A stretch of DNA of 39,900 nucleotides from JANPPS01 sp043758105 (GCA_043758105.1 JAYVOF010000029.1:1-39900); one strand, 5' to 3'; numbered from the stretch's first letter, positions 25,571 through 34,438 are shown. The notes: a model not told the origin generated them from the letters alone. Numbers and translations: made by a program.

Positions 25571-25616
25571 TATACCGTTAGTCTGCATTGTGGACAGGTC
25601 ACATAATACGGCTATT

Positions 25617-25634
25617 GGTATGATGGTTCATACC
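25617..25634. terminator. Hairpin in convergent gap
   Basis: GGTATGA-TGGT-TCATACC, a perfect 7-bp stem with 4-base loop, 35 bp after the thioredoxin gene's stop on the minus strand. No T tract. ATACCGTTAGT occurs twice close by (starting about 25572 and 25630). Confidence 0.4.
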
Positions 25635-25668
25635 GTTAGTATCGGGCGTCACTCATCACGGCATCGTA

Positions 25669-26190
25669 CTATAGATTGTTGATGCGGCTTACGTTCATCA
25701 CGCTGTCCCACTGCGCCGGTCCGTCTTGTGTCAGCACGACACTGTCCGTGGCCTGGCGATATACTAACGACCGCGGCACGCTATACGTCCGGCCCCGCTC
25801 TTCGAACGCGGCCGGGCGAGTCCAGGCCGGGTTGCCCGGCCCCAGCGTCGCCAGACGGAAACGAAGTCCCCGCCGCGCCGCGGCCGCCTGATCGGCCGGC
25901 CAATTATCCGGATGGCTCAGCAGCACGATCTCCAGCCGGCCCACCGGCAGCTTCGCCGCCAACGACTCGAGCGACGCCATCTCCGCCAAACACGCCGAGC
26001 ACCAATGCGCCCACACGTTCACGAAGACCAACGCGCGATTGAGATGCCCGATTTGAAACACCGCCCCCGCCCGATCGACGAATTCGAGCCCCGGCCAAAA
26101 CCCATATTCCGGTAGGGCCATCGCGGGATGGGCGATGAAGGCGGCAACCCCTCCAAGTAGCGCAGCCCGGCGTGTCAGATCAAATTCCAT
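25669..26190 (-). CDS. TlpA-like thioredoxin-fold protein
   Basis: 173 residues from ATG 26190. The N-terminus has LTRRAALLGGVAAFIAHPAMA, a signal with a twin-arginine-like RR and an AMA cleavage site, so it is probably exported. The thioredoxin fold follows, with active site WAHWCSACLAEM (CxxC near 64-67), then VLLSHPDNWPAD and VPRSLVYR containing the cis-proline. The likely role is periplasmic disulfide reduction or cytochrome c maturation-type redox chemistry; the partner is unknown. A GTG at 26205 is an alternative start; neither has a good ribosome-binding site. Confidence 0.87.
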   Translation of the reverse strand: MEFDLTRRAALLGGVAAFIAHPAMALPEYGFWPGLEFVDRAGAVFQIGHLNRALVFVNVWAHWCSACLAEMASLESLAAKLPVGRLEIVLLSHPDNWPADQAAAARRGLRFRLATLGPGNPAWTRPAAFEERGRTYSVPRSLVYRQATDSVVLTQDGPAQWDSVMNVSRINNL

Positions 26191-26235
26191 GTCAAATCGT
26201 GACACGAAGAGCGGATTTTTGCCTGACAGGAACAG

Positions 26236-28131
26236 TTAGGAATTGAGAATGAGAATTGGCCACGTCTCATCATACAACATTCGTCGCATTCTTAGCAATT
26301 CCCCCATCGACCATGCCTGAAACGGGCACCCGCCCGGGTGATGCGGCGCATCTCCGTCGGCCACCTCACTCACATGACCGAGCCCCGTCATCTCCAGCTG
26401 CGCCTCCAGCGGTGCCAAGCATTGCGTGCGCAGACCCGCCACAGCCGCCCCACCCCGGGACCTTAGCGCTGCCTCCACAAACGCACCCAACAGCCACGGC
26501 CACGCGGTCCCCTGGTGATACGCCCCGTCCCGATCGCGCAGGCCGCCGCGGTAGTGACACTGGTAGGCAGGATCGCCCGGGTCCAGCGTCCGCAGGCCCA
26601 TGGGCGTCAGCAGCGCCGATTCCACCAGCGCCACCACGCCCTCCGCCGCCGCACCGTCCAGTAACGCGAACGGCAAACCACCCACGGCGAAGATTTGGTT
26701 CGGGCGGATCGCGCGGTCGTCCACACCATCCAACCCGATCGCATCCACCAGCCCCCCCGTCACCGGATCGGGAAAAACGGCATGGAAACTGGCCGTCGCG
26801 TGGCGCTCCACTGCCGCAAACCGATCGGTCCAGCCGGCGGCGATCCGCAAGGTGTTGATCCACAGCGCCTGGATTTCGACCGGCTTACCCATCCGCGGCG
26901 TTACGACCCAGTCGCCACATTTGGCATCCATCCAGGTTAATTGGACGCCGGGTGCCCCCGCCCGCACCAGCCCGTCCGCATCCACGCCGATGCCATAGCG
27001 CGTGCCCGCCATCGTGCCGTCGATCACCGCCTCCACCGCCCGCCGCAACGCCGCCTGCCCAGCGCCGCCCGCCGCCAGATGGTCATGCACCGCCACACAG
27101 AACCACAGCGCCGCGTCCACGCTGTTGAACTCCGGCGCGTCGCCCTGGTCCGGGAACCGGTTCGGCAGCATTCCGCCGTCCACCATCCCGGCCCAGGCCA
27201 GCAAGACCTCCGCCGATTCCTGCAACCGCCCGGTCGAAATCAACAGGCCGCGCAGCGCGATGAAGGTGTCCCGGCCCCAATCGGTGAACCACGGAAACCC
27301 CGCCAGGATGGTCCGCCCCTGCCCCCGCCGCACGACGTAGGCATCGGCCGCCAGCGCCCCCGCATCGGTGAACGCGGCCCGCCGCTGCCGCTCGGCCCCA
27401 GCCAGGATGTCCGCGTGGGCGGCGGCGTCCCCGATGTGGCCGTCGCCGCAACGGAACATCAGCACGGCCTCGGATTCCAGGTCGAACGTGAACACACCGG
27501 GTGACGCCAGGTCCTCGATGCAGTCGAGCCCGCGGTCACGCTCGGCCGTGTAGAGGAAATTGCGAAACCATAGCGGCGCCTGCGCATACGCACCGTTGCT
27601 CAACGCGCCAATGGCCACGCCGCCCGGATCGGGCCGCCAGGACACGCACCCGCCGTGCCCGGACGCCGTGACATCGAACGGCCCCTCCCGTCTCAGCGCG
27701 TGATAATCCCGCGCCGCCAGCAACGGCCGGATTGTAAGGGAAGCGCCGGGTGCCCCAGAGAACTGGCGCCAGCGCAACACGACGGCACCGCTGGTGCGCT
27801 CCACGAACACCTCGTGCTCGATCTCGAGATCATCTTTGCGGAAGCGCCAGGTGGGCCAGGGCGTGCGCGTGAAATGGGTCAAATACCGCACGCCGTCCGG
27901 GTGCTGCACGTCCGGAGCATACAGATGCGTGCTGAGCGGCAGATCGCCGACACCCGTTTCGACCCACGCCTCGACCCCCGCCACCAGCACCATCCGTCCG
28001 GTGGGCGGGGTCATCGCCGATAGCAGCAGCGCGTGGTAGCGCCGGGTCCGCACGCCGGACACGGTCCCCATGGCAAATCCGCCCATGCCGTCCGGCTCCA
28101 GCCACTCGGCGTCAAGCGGCGGGAGCGTCAT
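26236..28131 (-). CDS. Glycogen debranching enzyme-type amylo-alpha-1,6-glucosidase
   Basis: 631 residues. It begins EWLEPDGMGGFAMGTVSG and TRRYHALLLSA, the standard start of the bacterial debranching (GDE) family, followed by the beta-sandwich N-terminal domain and an (alpha/alpha)6 barrel with FPWFTDWGRDTFIALRGLL and LDPGDPAYQCHYRGG (about 520-535), then GTAWPWLLGAF. Predicted to hydrolyse alpha-1,6 branches of glycogen-like polymers. The start is only 3 bases after the stop of the small zincin gene, so the two are co-transcribed. No other glycogen genes are near; the GH63-like enzyme upstream in the window could share a substrate. Confidence 0.93.
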   Translation of the reverse strand: MTLPPLDAEWLEPDGMGGFAMGTVSGVRTRRYHALLLSAMTPPTGRMVLVAGVEAWVETGVGDLPLSTHLYAPDVQHPDGVRYLTHFTRTPWPTWRFRKDDLEIEHEVFVERTSGAVVLRWRQFSGAPGASLTIRPLLAARDYHALRREGPFDVTASGHGGCVSWRPDPGGVAIGALSNGAYAQAPLWFRNFLYTAERDRGLDCIEDLASPGVFTFDLESEAVLMFRCGDGHIGDAAAHADILAGAERQRRAAFTDAGALAADAYVVRRGQGRTILAGFPWFTDWGRDTFIALRGLLISTGRLQESAEVLLAWAGMVDGGMLPNRFPDQGDAPEFNSVDAALWFCVAVHDHLAAGGAGQAALRRAVEAVIDGTMAGTRYGIGVDADGLVRAGAPGVQLTWMDAKCGDWVVTPRMGKPVEIQALWINTLRIAAGWTDRFAAVERHATASFHAVFPDPVTGGLVDAIGLDGVDDRAIRPNQIFAVGGLPFALLDGAAAEGVVALVESALLTPMGLRTLDPGDPAYQCHYRGGLRDRDGAYHQGTAWPWLLGAFVEAALRSRGGAAVAGLRTQCLAPLEAQLEMTGLGHVSEVADGDAPHHPGGCPFQAWSMGELLRMRRMLYDETWPILILNS

Positions 28132-28134
28132 GGA

Positions 28135-28530
28135 TTACTCCTCGTTTTCCAGCCGGGCGATGTCTTCATCGCTGAAGCCGAAATGGTGGGCGATCTCATG
28201 GATCAGCACATTCCGCACCAGATGAAACAGATCCTCGCCGGTCTCGATCCATTCCAGCAGGATCGGCTCCCGATACAGCAGGATCATGTCCGGCTCCTGC
28301 CGCGTCAGCCCCGCGCCGGCCTGACCGAACGGAATGCCGCGATACAGCCCGGTCAGCTCCCAGGCGTTCTCGATATCGAGCTCCTTCAGCGTCTCGTCAT
28401 CCGCGACCTCCTCCACCAAGATCGACACGCCGCGCACATGCGCCCGCAGCACGGCGGGGATGGCGTTCAACGCCCGGTCGGCGAGGTCGGCGATATCTTC
28501 GGGCGCGGGTGGTAGGCTATAGATACTCAT
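28135..28530 (-). CDS. Small zincin-like metallopeptidase family protein
   Basis: 131 residues. The active-site motif is VLIHEIAHHFGFSDEDI near the end (HExxHxxG type). The body includes IPFGQAGAGLTRQEPDMILLYREPI, typical of the short bacterial metallopeptidase family often annotated next to unrelated genes. ATG 28530 gives MSIYSLPPAP; the frame is open further upstream, across the opposite phhB start, but without family sequence. No signal peptide. Substrate unknown. Confidence 0.88.
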   Translation of the reverse strand: MSIYSLPPAPEDIADLADRALNAIPAVLRAHVRGVSILVEEVADDETLKELDIENAWELTGLYRGIPFGQAGAGLTRQEPDMILLYREPILLEWIETGEDLFHLVRNVLIHEIAHHFGFSDEDIARLENEE

Positions 28531-28567
28531 ACATCGTATCGGCCCCATCCCAGCCCGGAGGTCAAGC

Positions 28568-28852
28568 GTGCAGACATTGAACCAGGTAGAACGCGCCGGG
28601 CTTCTGACCGAGCTCCCGGCATGGCGGATGGAAGCGGACCGGGACGCGGTCACCCGCTCGTTCCAGTTCAAGGATTTCAGCGCCGCCTGGGGCTTCATGT
28701 GCCGGGTGGCGCTGCTTGCGGAACAGCAGGACCACCATCCGGAGTGGTCGAACGTCTATAATAAGGTAACGATCACGCTGACGACCCATGACGCGAAGGG
28801 TCTATCTGCCCGCGACGTGCGGCTGGCCCACTCGATCGACGCGCTCCTGTAG
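28568..28852 (+). CDS. phhB: Pterin-4a-carbinolamine dehydratase
   Basis: 94 residues, PCD/DCoH family, which dehydrates 4a-hydroxytetrahydrobiopterin in pterin recycling. Motif EQQDHHPEWSNVYNKV contains the conserved HHP, followed by VTITLTTHDAKGLSARD. GTG 28568 is the start: GGAGGT lies 5 bases before it. The usual partner, phenylalanine hydroxylase, is not in the window. Its stop is 4 bases from the end of the convergent permease gene. Confidence 0.94.
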   Translation: MQTLNQVERAGLLTELPAWRMEADRDAVTRSFQFKDFSAAWGFMCRVALLAEQQDHHPEWSNVYNKVTITLTTHDAKGLSARDVRLAHSIDALL

Positions 28853-28856
28853 CGGG

Positions 28857-29795
28857 TTATCTTTCATCACGAAAATACGGCGTGCCGAGCGCCGCAGGTG
28901 CCGATAGTTGCCGCCCGGACCGCCGGGATAGCAGCGCCGGGAGGATCATGAACGCGACGGTCGCCACATAGGGCAGCATCGACAGGAAGGCCGGCGGGAT
29001 CGGCCAGTTCCGCGCCTGCCCAACGAAGCCCAACGCCGTGATGGCACCGAACAGGAGCGCGCCCAGGGTGACGTTCAACGGCCGGAACCCGCCGAAGATC
29101 ACCAGCGCGATCGCGATCCATCCCCGCCCGCCGGTGATCCCGTCCGACCAGGACGGCACGAACGCGAGCGTAAGATACCCGCCCGCCGCCCCCGCAAACG
29201 CGGCCCCGGCCACGACATAGGCAAAGCGCAGCGCCACCACCTTCACGCCCGCCGCGTCCGCCGCGGCCGGATTTTCACCCACGGCACGCAGGTTGATGCC
29301 GTGCCGGGTGCGAAACAGCAGCCAGTGCAGCGACAGCGGCAGCACGATCCAGATGAGATAGATCAGCGGGCTTTGGCTAAAAACCGCCCGCCCCAGCAGC
29401 GGCAAGTCGGACAGCCCCGGCACCGCCCACCCCTCGAACACCGCCCGCGCCGGCTGCCCCGAATACGCCCGTCCCGCCACGGAAGCGAGGCCGCCGCCGG
29501 TGATGGTGAAGGCCAGTCCGCAGAGGGTCTGATTGGCGCGTAGCCCGACGACGGCCGCGGCAAACACCGTCCCCGCCAACGCACCGGCCCCGATCGCCGC
29601 CGCCAGCCCCAACACCGGGGGCGCGCCGTGCGCCACGACGATGATGGCCGTGACACCGCCCAACGCCATCAGCCCCTCGAGCCCCAAATTGAACACGCCC
29701 ACCCGCTCGGCCAGCACCTCCCCCAACGCGCCCAGCACCAGCACGCCGCCGGCCAGCAATGCCGTGGACAGGATTCCCGTCAGCAATTCCATCAT
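28857..29795 (-). CDS. BMP-type ABC transporter permease, second subunit
   Basis: 312 residues, many hydrophobic helices, family of the nucleoside/purine permeases (YufQ/NupC-like). Characteristic: LGALGEVLAERVGVFNLGLEGLMALGG near the start and the loop RTRHGINLRAVGENPAAADAAGV. It forms a heterodimer with the upstream permease, whose stop it overlaps by 4 bases. Last gene of the operon. Confidence 0.92.
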   Translation of the reverse strand: MMELLTGILSTALLAGGVLVLGALGEVLAERVGVFNLGLEGLMALGGVTAIIVVAHGAPPVLGLAAAIGAGALAGTVFAAAVVGLRANQTLCGLAFTITGGGLASVAGRAYSGQPARAVFEGWAVPGLSDLPLLGRAVFSQSPLIYLIWIVLPLSLHWLLFRTRHGINLRAVGENPAAADAAGVKVVALRFAYVVAGAAFAGAAGGYLTLAFVPSWSDGITGGRGWIAIALVIFGGFRPLNVTLGALLFGAITALGFVGQARNWPIPPAFLSMLPYVATVAFMILPALLSRRSGRQLSAPAALGTPYFRDER

Positions 29796-30829
29796 AGCGG
29801 GCGGCGCACCCGGTAATACGCCAGCCGTTCCCCCACCGCGGTGAACAGCAGCACGAGCCCGGTGAGCGACAGCACCTCGTAGGTCGAAACCCCATAGGCC
29901 TGCAGAACGGTGCCACCGTTTAGGGTCATGGCCATCAACAGCGCCGCCGGCAGCACCGCGATCGGCACGCCGCCGGCCAGGACCGCGACCATCACGCCTA
30001 AATATCCGTAATTATTGGAGATTCCACCTTGCAACCGATGCACCGTCCCCACCACCTCCAGCATGCCGGCGACGCCCGCGAGGCCGCCCGACAGCAGCAG
30101 CACCTGCAGCAACCGCCGCGGCACCGGCACGCCGGCATACTGCGCGGCAAACCGGTTGCTCCCGGCCAACCGCACCTGAAACCCCCACCCGGTCCGCGCG
30201 AACAACGCGGCTAGCACGACCACCAGGGCGATCGCGACGCCCAGGCCCCAATGCAGCTCGCCGAACAGATCCGGCATGTCGTACGGAATGCGCGCCGACG
30301 CGCTGGTGACCATCTGCGTCGCGTCCCGCAGGGGCCCGGTGCACAAATACGTCACCAACAGCAATGCCACAAAATTCAGCAAGAGCGTGGTAATGATCTC
30401 GTCGATCGCCAAGAATGCCCGCGCCAATGCCGGGATCAGAATCCAAACCGCGCCGCCGATGAACCCCGACAGCCCCAGCAGCACCAGCATGACCGGCACC
30501 GGACCCTGCACATGGAGCCCGGCCAGCGTGGCGGCGATGGCCCCGGCATAGAACTGCCCCTCGCCCCCGATATTCCACAGCCCGATCCGCAGCGCGACGG
30601 CTGCGGCCAGGCCCGTGAGGATCAGCGGCGCATAGAGCAGCCCTAAATCCTGGAGGCCGAACGCATCGCCGAGCGAGCTCCGCACCACCTGTATCGCGAG
30701 ACGTGGCACGTCGTACCCCGCCAGCGCGAACATCGCGCCGCCCACCAGCAGGGCGGCCACGACCGACACGACCCGGGTGCCGATGACGGTCCAGACGCCG
30801 ATACTGGCCAAGCGCTGCACCCGCATCAT
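29792..30829 (-). CDS. BMP-type ABC transporter permease, first subunit
   Basis: 345 residues, membrane subunit (YufP/NupB-like) with conserved LTGLAAAVALRIGLWNIGGE, containing the GLWNIGGEGQ motif, and RTGWGFQVRLAGSNRFAAQYAGV. The start overlaps the ATPase gene by 4 bases. Substrate range in the family is nucleosides, purine bases and related compounds; see the adjacent uraD-uraH fusion. Confidence 0.93.
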   Translation of the reverse strand: MMRVQRLASIGVWTVIGTRVVSVVAALLVGGAMFALAGYDVPRLAIQVVRSSLGDAFGLQDLGLLYAPLILTGLAAAVALRIGLWNIGGEGQFYAGAIAATLAGLHVQGPVPVMLVLLGLSGFIGGAVWILIPALARAFLAIDEIITTLLLNFVALLLVTYLCTGPLRDATQMVTSASARIPYDMPDLFGELHWGLGVAIALVVVLAALFARTGWGFQVRLAGSNRFAAQYAGVPVPRRLLQVLLLSGGLAGVAGMLEVVGTVHRLQGGISNNYGYLGVMVAVLAGGVPIAVLPAALLMAMTLNGGTVLQAYGVSTYEVLSLTGLVLLFTAVGERLAYYRVRRPL

Positions 30830-32352
30830 GCCGCCTCCTGTCGTCCGCCCATCAGCAGGCCGATCCGCTCCGCATCCTCCTCGCCCGCGTTGAACACGCC
30901 CATGATCCGGCCCTGGAACAACACCGCGACCCGGTCGGCGATGGCCAGCACCTCCTCCAATTCCTCCGACACCAGCAGGATTCCGACCCCCTGGTCGCGC
31001 ATTTCGGTAATATATCGCAGCATCGTCTCGATGGCGCCGATATCGAGGCCCCGTGTGGGGTAGGCGGCGACCAGCGCGGTGCCGGCAATCCGCATCTCCC
31101 GCCGGGCCACCAGCCGCTGCTGGTTGCCGCCCGATAGGGTGCGAACGGGGGCGCGTATGTTGGGGACGAGGACCTGTGCGTCCGCGATGATGCGCCGGGC
31201 GAGAGTGGCCGCGGCCGCGGGCCAGAACAGGTGCCCGGACGAGACCGGCGAACGGTCGTACTCGCGCAGCACCGCATTGTCCAAAACGGACATTGCCGGC
31301 GCAAGGCCGCTGCGCAGCCGGTCCTCCGGGATATGGCCGATGCCGGCGGCCCGGAACACGGCGGGGTCGGCGTGCGCCATGACGTGCCCCCCGATCCGAA
31401 CCTGGCCCTCGGTCACGGCGCGGAGCCCGGTCAGCACCTCGCTCAGCTCCCGCTGACCGTTGCCCGCCACACCGGCCACGCCCACGATCTCCCCGGCATG
31501 GATCGCGAGATCGATGTCCTTCAACGCTTGCAACCCGCGCTCGTTATCGGCCGACACGCCGGCCAGTTGCAGCACGATGGGACCCCGCGTGCGCTCGTGC
31601 GCGGCCGCGGCGTGGCGGCGCCCGGCGATCTCACGTCCGACCATGAGCGTCGCCAGGCTCGCCTCCGTGCAGTCCGCCACCGGCAACGTCGCGATTTTCT
31701 TGCCGCCGCGGAGCACCGTGATGCGGTCGGCAATCTCCAGCACCTCGTCCAATTTATGACTGATGAAGATGATGGCATAGCCGGTGGCGACGAAGCCGCG
31801 CAGCGCGTGCCGCAACAGCGCGGCCTCGGGCGGGGTCAGCACTGCCGTGGGCTCATCGAGGATAAGAACGCGGGCGCCGCGCGCGAGGACTTTCAAGATC
31901 TCGACCCGCTGCTGTTCGCCCGCCGACAAATCCTCGATCCGGGACCCGGGCCGGACATCGAGGCCGAAGCGGTCCGCCAGCGCCGCGGTATGGGCCTCGA
32001 GTGCCGCGGGCGACACGCGAAACGGTGTCTCCTTCCAGCCCAAATGCACATTTTCCGCCACGGTAAAGGCGCGGATCAACTTGAAATGCTGGTGCACCAT
32101 GCCGATCCCGGCCTCGATCGCCTGGGTCGGCGAGGCGAAGCGCACCGGGTTCCCATCGAGTAAAATGCGACCGGCATCGGGCTGGTAGATGCCGGTCAGC
32201 ACGTTCATCAGGGTCGATTTACCGGCCCCATTCTCGCCCAGCAGGGCGTGAATTTCACCCCGCCGTACATCCAGGTCGATCGCATCGTTGGCGATCAGGC
32301 CGGGGAAGGTCTTGGTGATCCCCGACAGCTCGACGACGACGCGTTCGTCCAT
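30826..32352 (-). CDS. BMP-type ABC transporter ATP-binding protein (two nucleotide-binding domains)
   Basis: 508 residues, two ABC cassettes in one chain, as in the YufO/NupA and sugar RbsA/MglA groups. The first cassette has Walker A GENGAGKST, signature LSAGEQQRVEI and Walker B LILDEPTAVL. The second has a weakened P-loop (GVAGNGQREL), LSGGNQQR and AAYPTRGLD. ATG 32352 is taken as start; the upstream stop overlaps it by one base (TGATG), so it is translationally coupled to the binding-protein gene, with no ribosome-binding site of its own. Confidence 0.94.
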   Translation of the reverse strand: MDERVVVELSGITKTFPGLIANDAIDLDVRRGEIHALLGENGAGKSTLMNVLTGIYQPDAGRILLDGNPVRFASPTQAIEAGIGMVHQHFKLIRAFTVAENVHLGWKETPFRVSPAALEAHTAALADRFGLDVRPGSRIEDLSAGEQQRVEILKVLARGARVLILDEPTAVLTPPEAALLRHALRGFVATGYAIIFISHKLDEVLEIADRITVLRGGKKIATLPVADCTEASLATLMVGREIAGRRHAAAAHERTRGPIVLQLAGVSADNERGLQALKDIDLAIHAGEIVGVAGVAGNGQRELSEVLTGLRAVTEGQVRIGGHVMAHADPAVFRAAGIGHIPEDRLRSGLAPAMSVLDNAVLREYDRSPVSSGHLFWPAAAATLARRIIADAQVLVPNIRAPVRTLSGGNQQRLVARREMRIAGTALVAAYPTRGLDIGAIETMLRYITEMRDQGVGILLVSEELEEVLAIADRVAVLFQGRIMGVFNAGEEDAERIGLLMGGRQEAA

Positions 32353-33461
32353 CAGGCGTCGCGGAGGCCCGAAACGCCCTCGACCGGCCAGTTCCAATTA
32401 TACAGCGCGAGATCGGTCATCGTTTCGCCCTTGGCCACGCGCATTTTGCCCGCGGCATCCTTGATCTCACCCACGAACGGCGTGTAGCCGGACAGCATCT
32501 TAGTCCGCACCGCATCCGCCTGTGCCCGCACCGGGCCGGGCACGCCGTCGCCCCATGCGTCCCGGTCCACGCCGGCCCCCATATCCAGCAGGGTGTGCGT
32601 GTTCCCCTGCCACTTGCCCTCCAACCGGGCGCGGGCCTGGTCCACGTAAAATTTGTCCCAGTCCACCACGATGGAACTCACATAGGATTTCGAGCCATAG
32701 CGGCGGACATCGGTGTTCCACATGATCGCGGGCACCCCCCGCTTTTCCGCCACTTGCAGATAGGCGGCTTCGTCCATGACGCCGAACAGCACGTCCGCAC
32801 CGTTGTCGATCAGCGCGGTGCCGGCCTGGGCGGCGGCCTGCGGGTCGAACCAGGAGTTGATCAGGATCACCTGCATGGTGGCGTCCGGCCGCACCGACCG
32901 GGCCCCCATCAGGAACGCATTCACCCCGCAATAGACGGTCGGCACCGGAAGCGAGCCGACATAGCCAAGCTTTCCGGTCTTGCTCATCAGCCCGGCGGCC
33001 ACCCCCGTCACGTAGGACGGCAGCCAGTGCTTCACGTAATACCAGCTGCGGTTGGCCGTCATGCCATGACCGTTGCACTCGAGCCACGGAGTCTCGGGCG
33101 CGCGGTCTGTGGCACCGTGCAGCAAATCCCCGAAATCGGAGCTGATGAACACGAGATCGGCCTTTTGCGCGACGAACTGGCGGAAGGTGCGTGGGGCGTC
33201 GGCCGAATAAGGGATGCTCTCGATTTCGATGAATTTGGCCTGCGGATAGGCCGCTTTGACCGCGAGCATTCCCTTATGGTGGGTGTAGGTCCAGCCCTCG
33301 TCCGAAATCGGGCCGACATGGCCAAAGCCGAACACGGCGTCCTCGGGCTTGAGGGGACCCCCGAACCCGGTCGCGCGGGCCGGGCGGATCAGCCCGGGTG
33401 TGAGCGCCGCGGCTGCTGCCAGTCCGCCGGCTTGAATGAGACGCCGCCGCGATCGGTCCAT
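32352..33461 (-). CDS. BMP family (BmpA/PnrA-like) substrate-binding protein
   Basis: 369 residues, periplasmic binding protein of the basic-membrane-protein type that binds purine nucleosides and related ligands. The N-terminus has RSRRRLIQAGG, then a hydrophobic stretch and an ARA/TG-like cleavage point, suggesting a twin-arginine-type signal. Mature landmarks: GFGHVGPISDEGWTYTHHKG, KADLVFISSDFGDLLH, TGKLGYVGSLPVPTV and WFDPQAAAQAGTALIDNGAD. ATG 33461 has GGAG 8 bases upstream. First gene of the importer operon, 60 bp after the uraD-uraH fusion gene on the same strand. Confidence 0.93.
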   Translation of the reverse strand: MDRSRRRLIQAGGLAAAAALTPGLIRPARATGFGGPLKPEDAVFGFGHVGPISDEGWTYTHHKGMLAVKAAYPQAKFIEIESIPYSADAPRTFRQFVAQKADLVFISSDFGDLLHGATDRAPETPWLECNGHGMTANRSWYYVKHWLPSYVTGVAAGLMSKTGKLGYVGSLPVPTVYCGVNAFLMGARSVRPDATMQVILINSWFDPQAAAQAGTALIDNGADVLFGVMDEAAYLQVAEKRGVPAIMWNTDVRRYGSKSYVSSIVVDWDKFYVDQARARLEGKWQGNTHTLLDMGAGVDRDAWGDGVPGPVRAQADAVRTKMLSGYTPFVGEIKDAAGKMRVAKGETMTDLALYNWNWPVEGVSGLRDA

Positions 33462-33494
33462 CCAGTGCACTCCCTAAGTTCAAAGGATATGTAA

Positions 33495-33510
33495 CGTATG
33501 TATGCATACG
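33495..33510. promoter_or_regulatory. Palindrome in the gap upstream of the BMP importer operon
   Basis: CGTATG-TATG-CATACG, perfect 6-bp arms; it also contains the self-complementary GTATGCATAC. It sits about 34 bp before the binding-protein start. Symmetry of this kind fits a GntR-type or similar dimeric regulator site. A loosely similar ATGACATGCACGCATG lies just upstream of the uraD-uraH start. Confidence 0.45.
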
Positions 33511-33521
33511 CTATGCCACCC

Positions 33522-34391
33522 TTAGCTGCCACGATAGGTCGCGTAGGCGCCAGGACTGACGACGAGGGGCACGTGGTAGTGTGCCTCCGGCTCGACGACT
33601 GCGAAACGGACCGGGATCACGTCAAAGAATGGCGGTCCGAATTCAGTGAACAGGGTGCCGAGATGGAATACGAGCTCATACCCTCCGATCCGCAAGGGCG
33701 CGCCGGAGAGCAGCTTCTCATCCGTGCGGCCATCGCGGTTGGTGAGCCGCTCCGCCAGACACCGCCCTTCACTGTCGTGGAGGACGACCCGAACCCCCGG
33801 CGCCGGACGGCCCCGCGCGGTGTCCAGCACATGGGTCGTGAGCTGCCCATGCACGGACGGTGCGCCCGGACCGGAAACGCGGTCCACCAGCCGCAGCCGG
33901 GTGATGTAGCCGATCTCGTCGAGCGCCGTCGCGCGCTCGCTCGCCGGGTCAGCGTCGATGCGGCGGCGGAACTCGTTCAGGACGGAGGCGCGGGAGTGGC
34001 GGCGCACGCAAAGAATGAAGGGAAATCCGAAGCGGGCGGTGTAGGCGGCATTGAGTGCTGCGATCTCCGCCGCGATTTCTGGGGTATTCTCTGCCGGGTC
34101 GCTCAACTGTAGCCCACGCTGTTCGGCGGTCGAATCGGCGCCGATCGTTCCCGCCCGGGCGGCCGCGCCGGCCAGCTCCGGATGGTTGCGGAGAAATGCG
34201 AGAACGCGGGCGGCAGGTGCCTCGGTCACCGCTGCCATCATCGCCGCATGCAACGCAGCGATGCTGTCGAACGGACGCGCCTCTGCAGCATGTTCCGCCA
34301 CCCAGGGCGCGTCCTCGAACACCATACCGAGGGTGGCGGTGAAGTCGGACAGGCTGGCTTTATTCAGCTCATCGAGCGTTTGCGGGGACAT
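33522..34391 (-). CDS. OHCU decarboxylase / 5-hydroxyisourate hydrolase fusion
   Basis: 289 residues combining two steps after urate oxidation: hydrolysis of 5-hydroxyisourate to OHCU and decarboxylation of OHCU to (S)-allantoin. Residues about 1-165 are UraD-like (HPELAGAAARAG, AYTARFGFPFILCVRRHS, RRRIDADPASERATALDEI). Residues about 175-289 are a transthyretin-like HIU hydrolase (LTTHVLDTARGRPAPGV, ending YHVPLVVSPGAYATYRGS with the YRGS tail). The same domain order is known in plant allantoin synthase and in some bacteria. ATG 34391 has GGAGG 4 bases upstream. No uricase or allantoinase gene is in the window. It lies upstream of the BMP importer on the same strand, suggesting uptake of a purine or urate-pathway compound. 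Confidence 0.93.
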   Translation of the reverse strand: MSPQTLDELNKASLSDFTATLGMVFEDAPWVAEHAAEARPFDSIAALHAAMMAAVTEAPAARVLAFLRNHPELAGAAARAGTIGADSTAEQRGLQLSDPAENTPEIAAEIAALNAAYTARFGFPFILCVRRHSRASVLNEFRRRIDADPASERATALDEIGYITRLRLVDRVSGPGAPSVHGQLTTHVLDTARGRPAPGVRVVLHDSEGRCLAERLTNRDGRTDEKLLSGAPLRIGGYELVFHLGTLFTEFGPPFFDVIPVRFAVVEPEAHYHVPLVVSPGAYATYRGS

Positions 34392-34438
34392 GCGGCCTCC
34401 ATGCGTGCATGTCATTATCGTAGCAAATTTTTCCCCGA

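Noticed and set aside
26170..26205. GTGTCA ... TGACAC arms around the start of the thioredoxin gene, like the site at 5727
   Set aside because: The arms are 22 bases apart instead of 3 and overlap the coding start, so the resemblance is probably chance.
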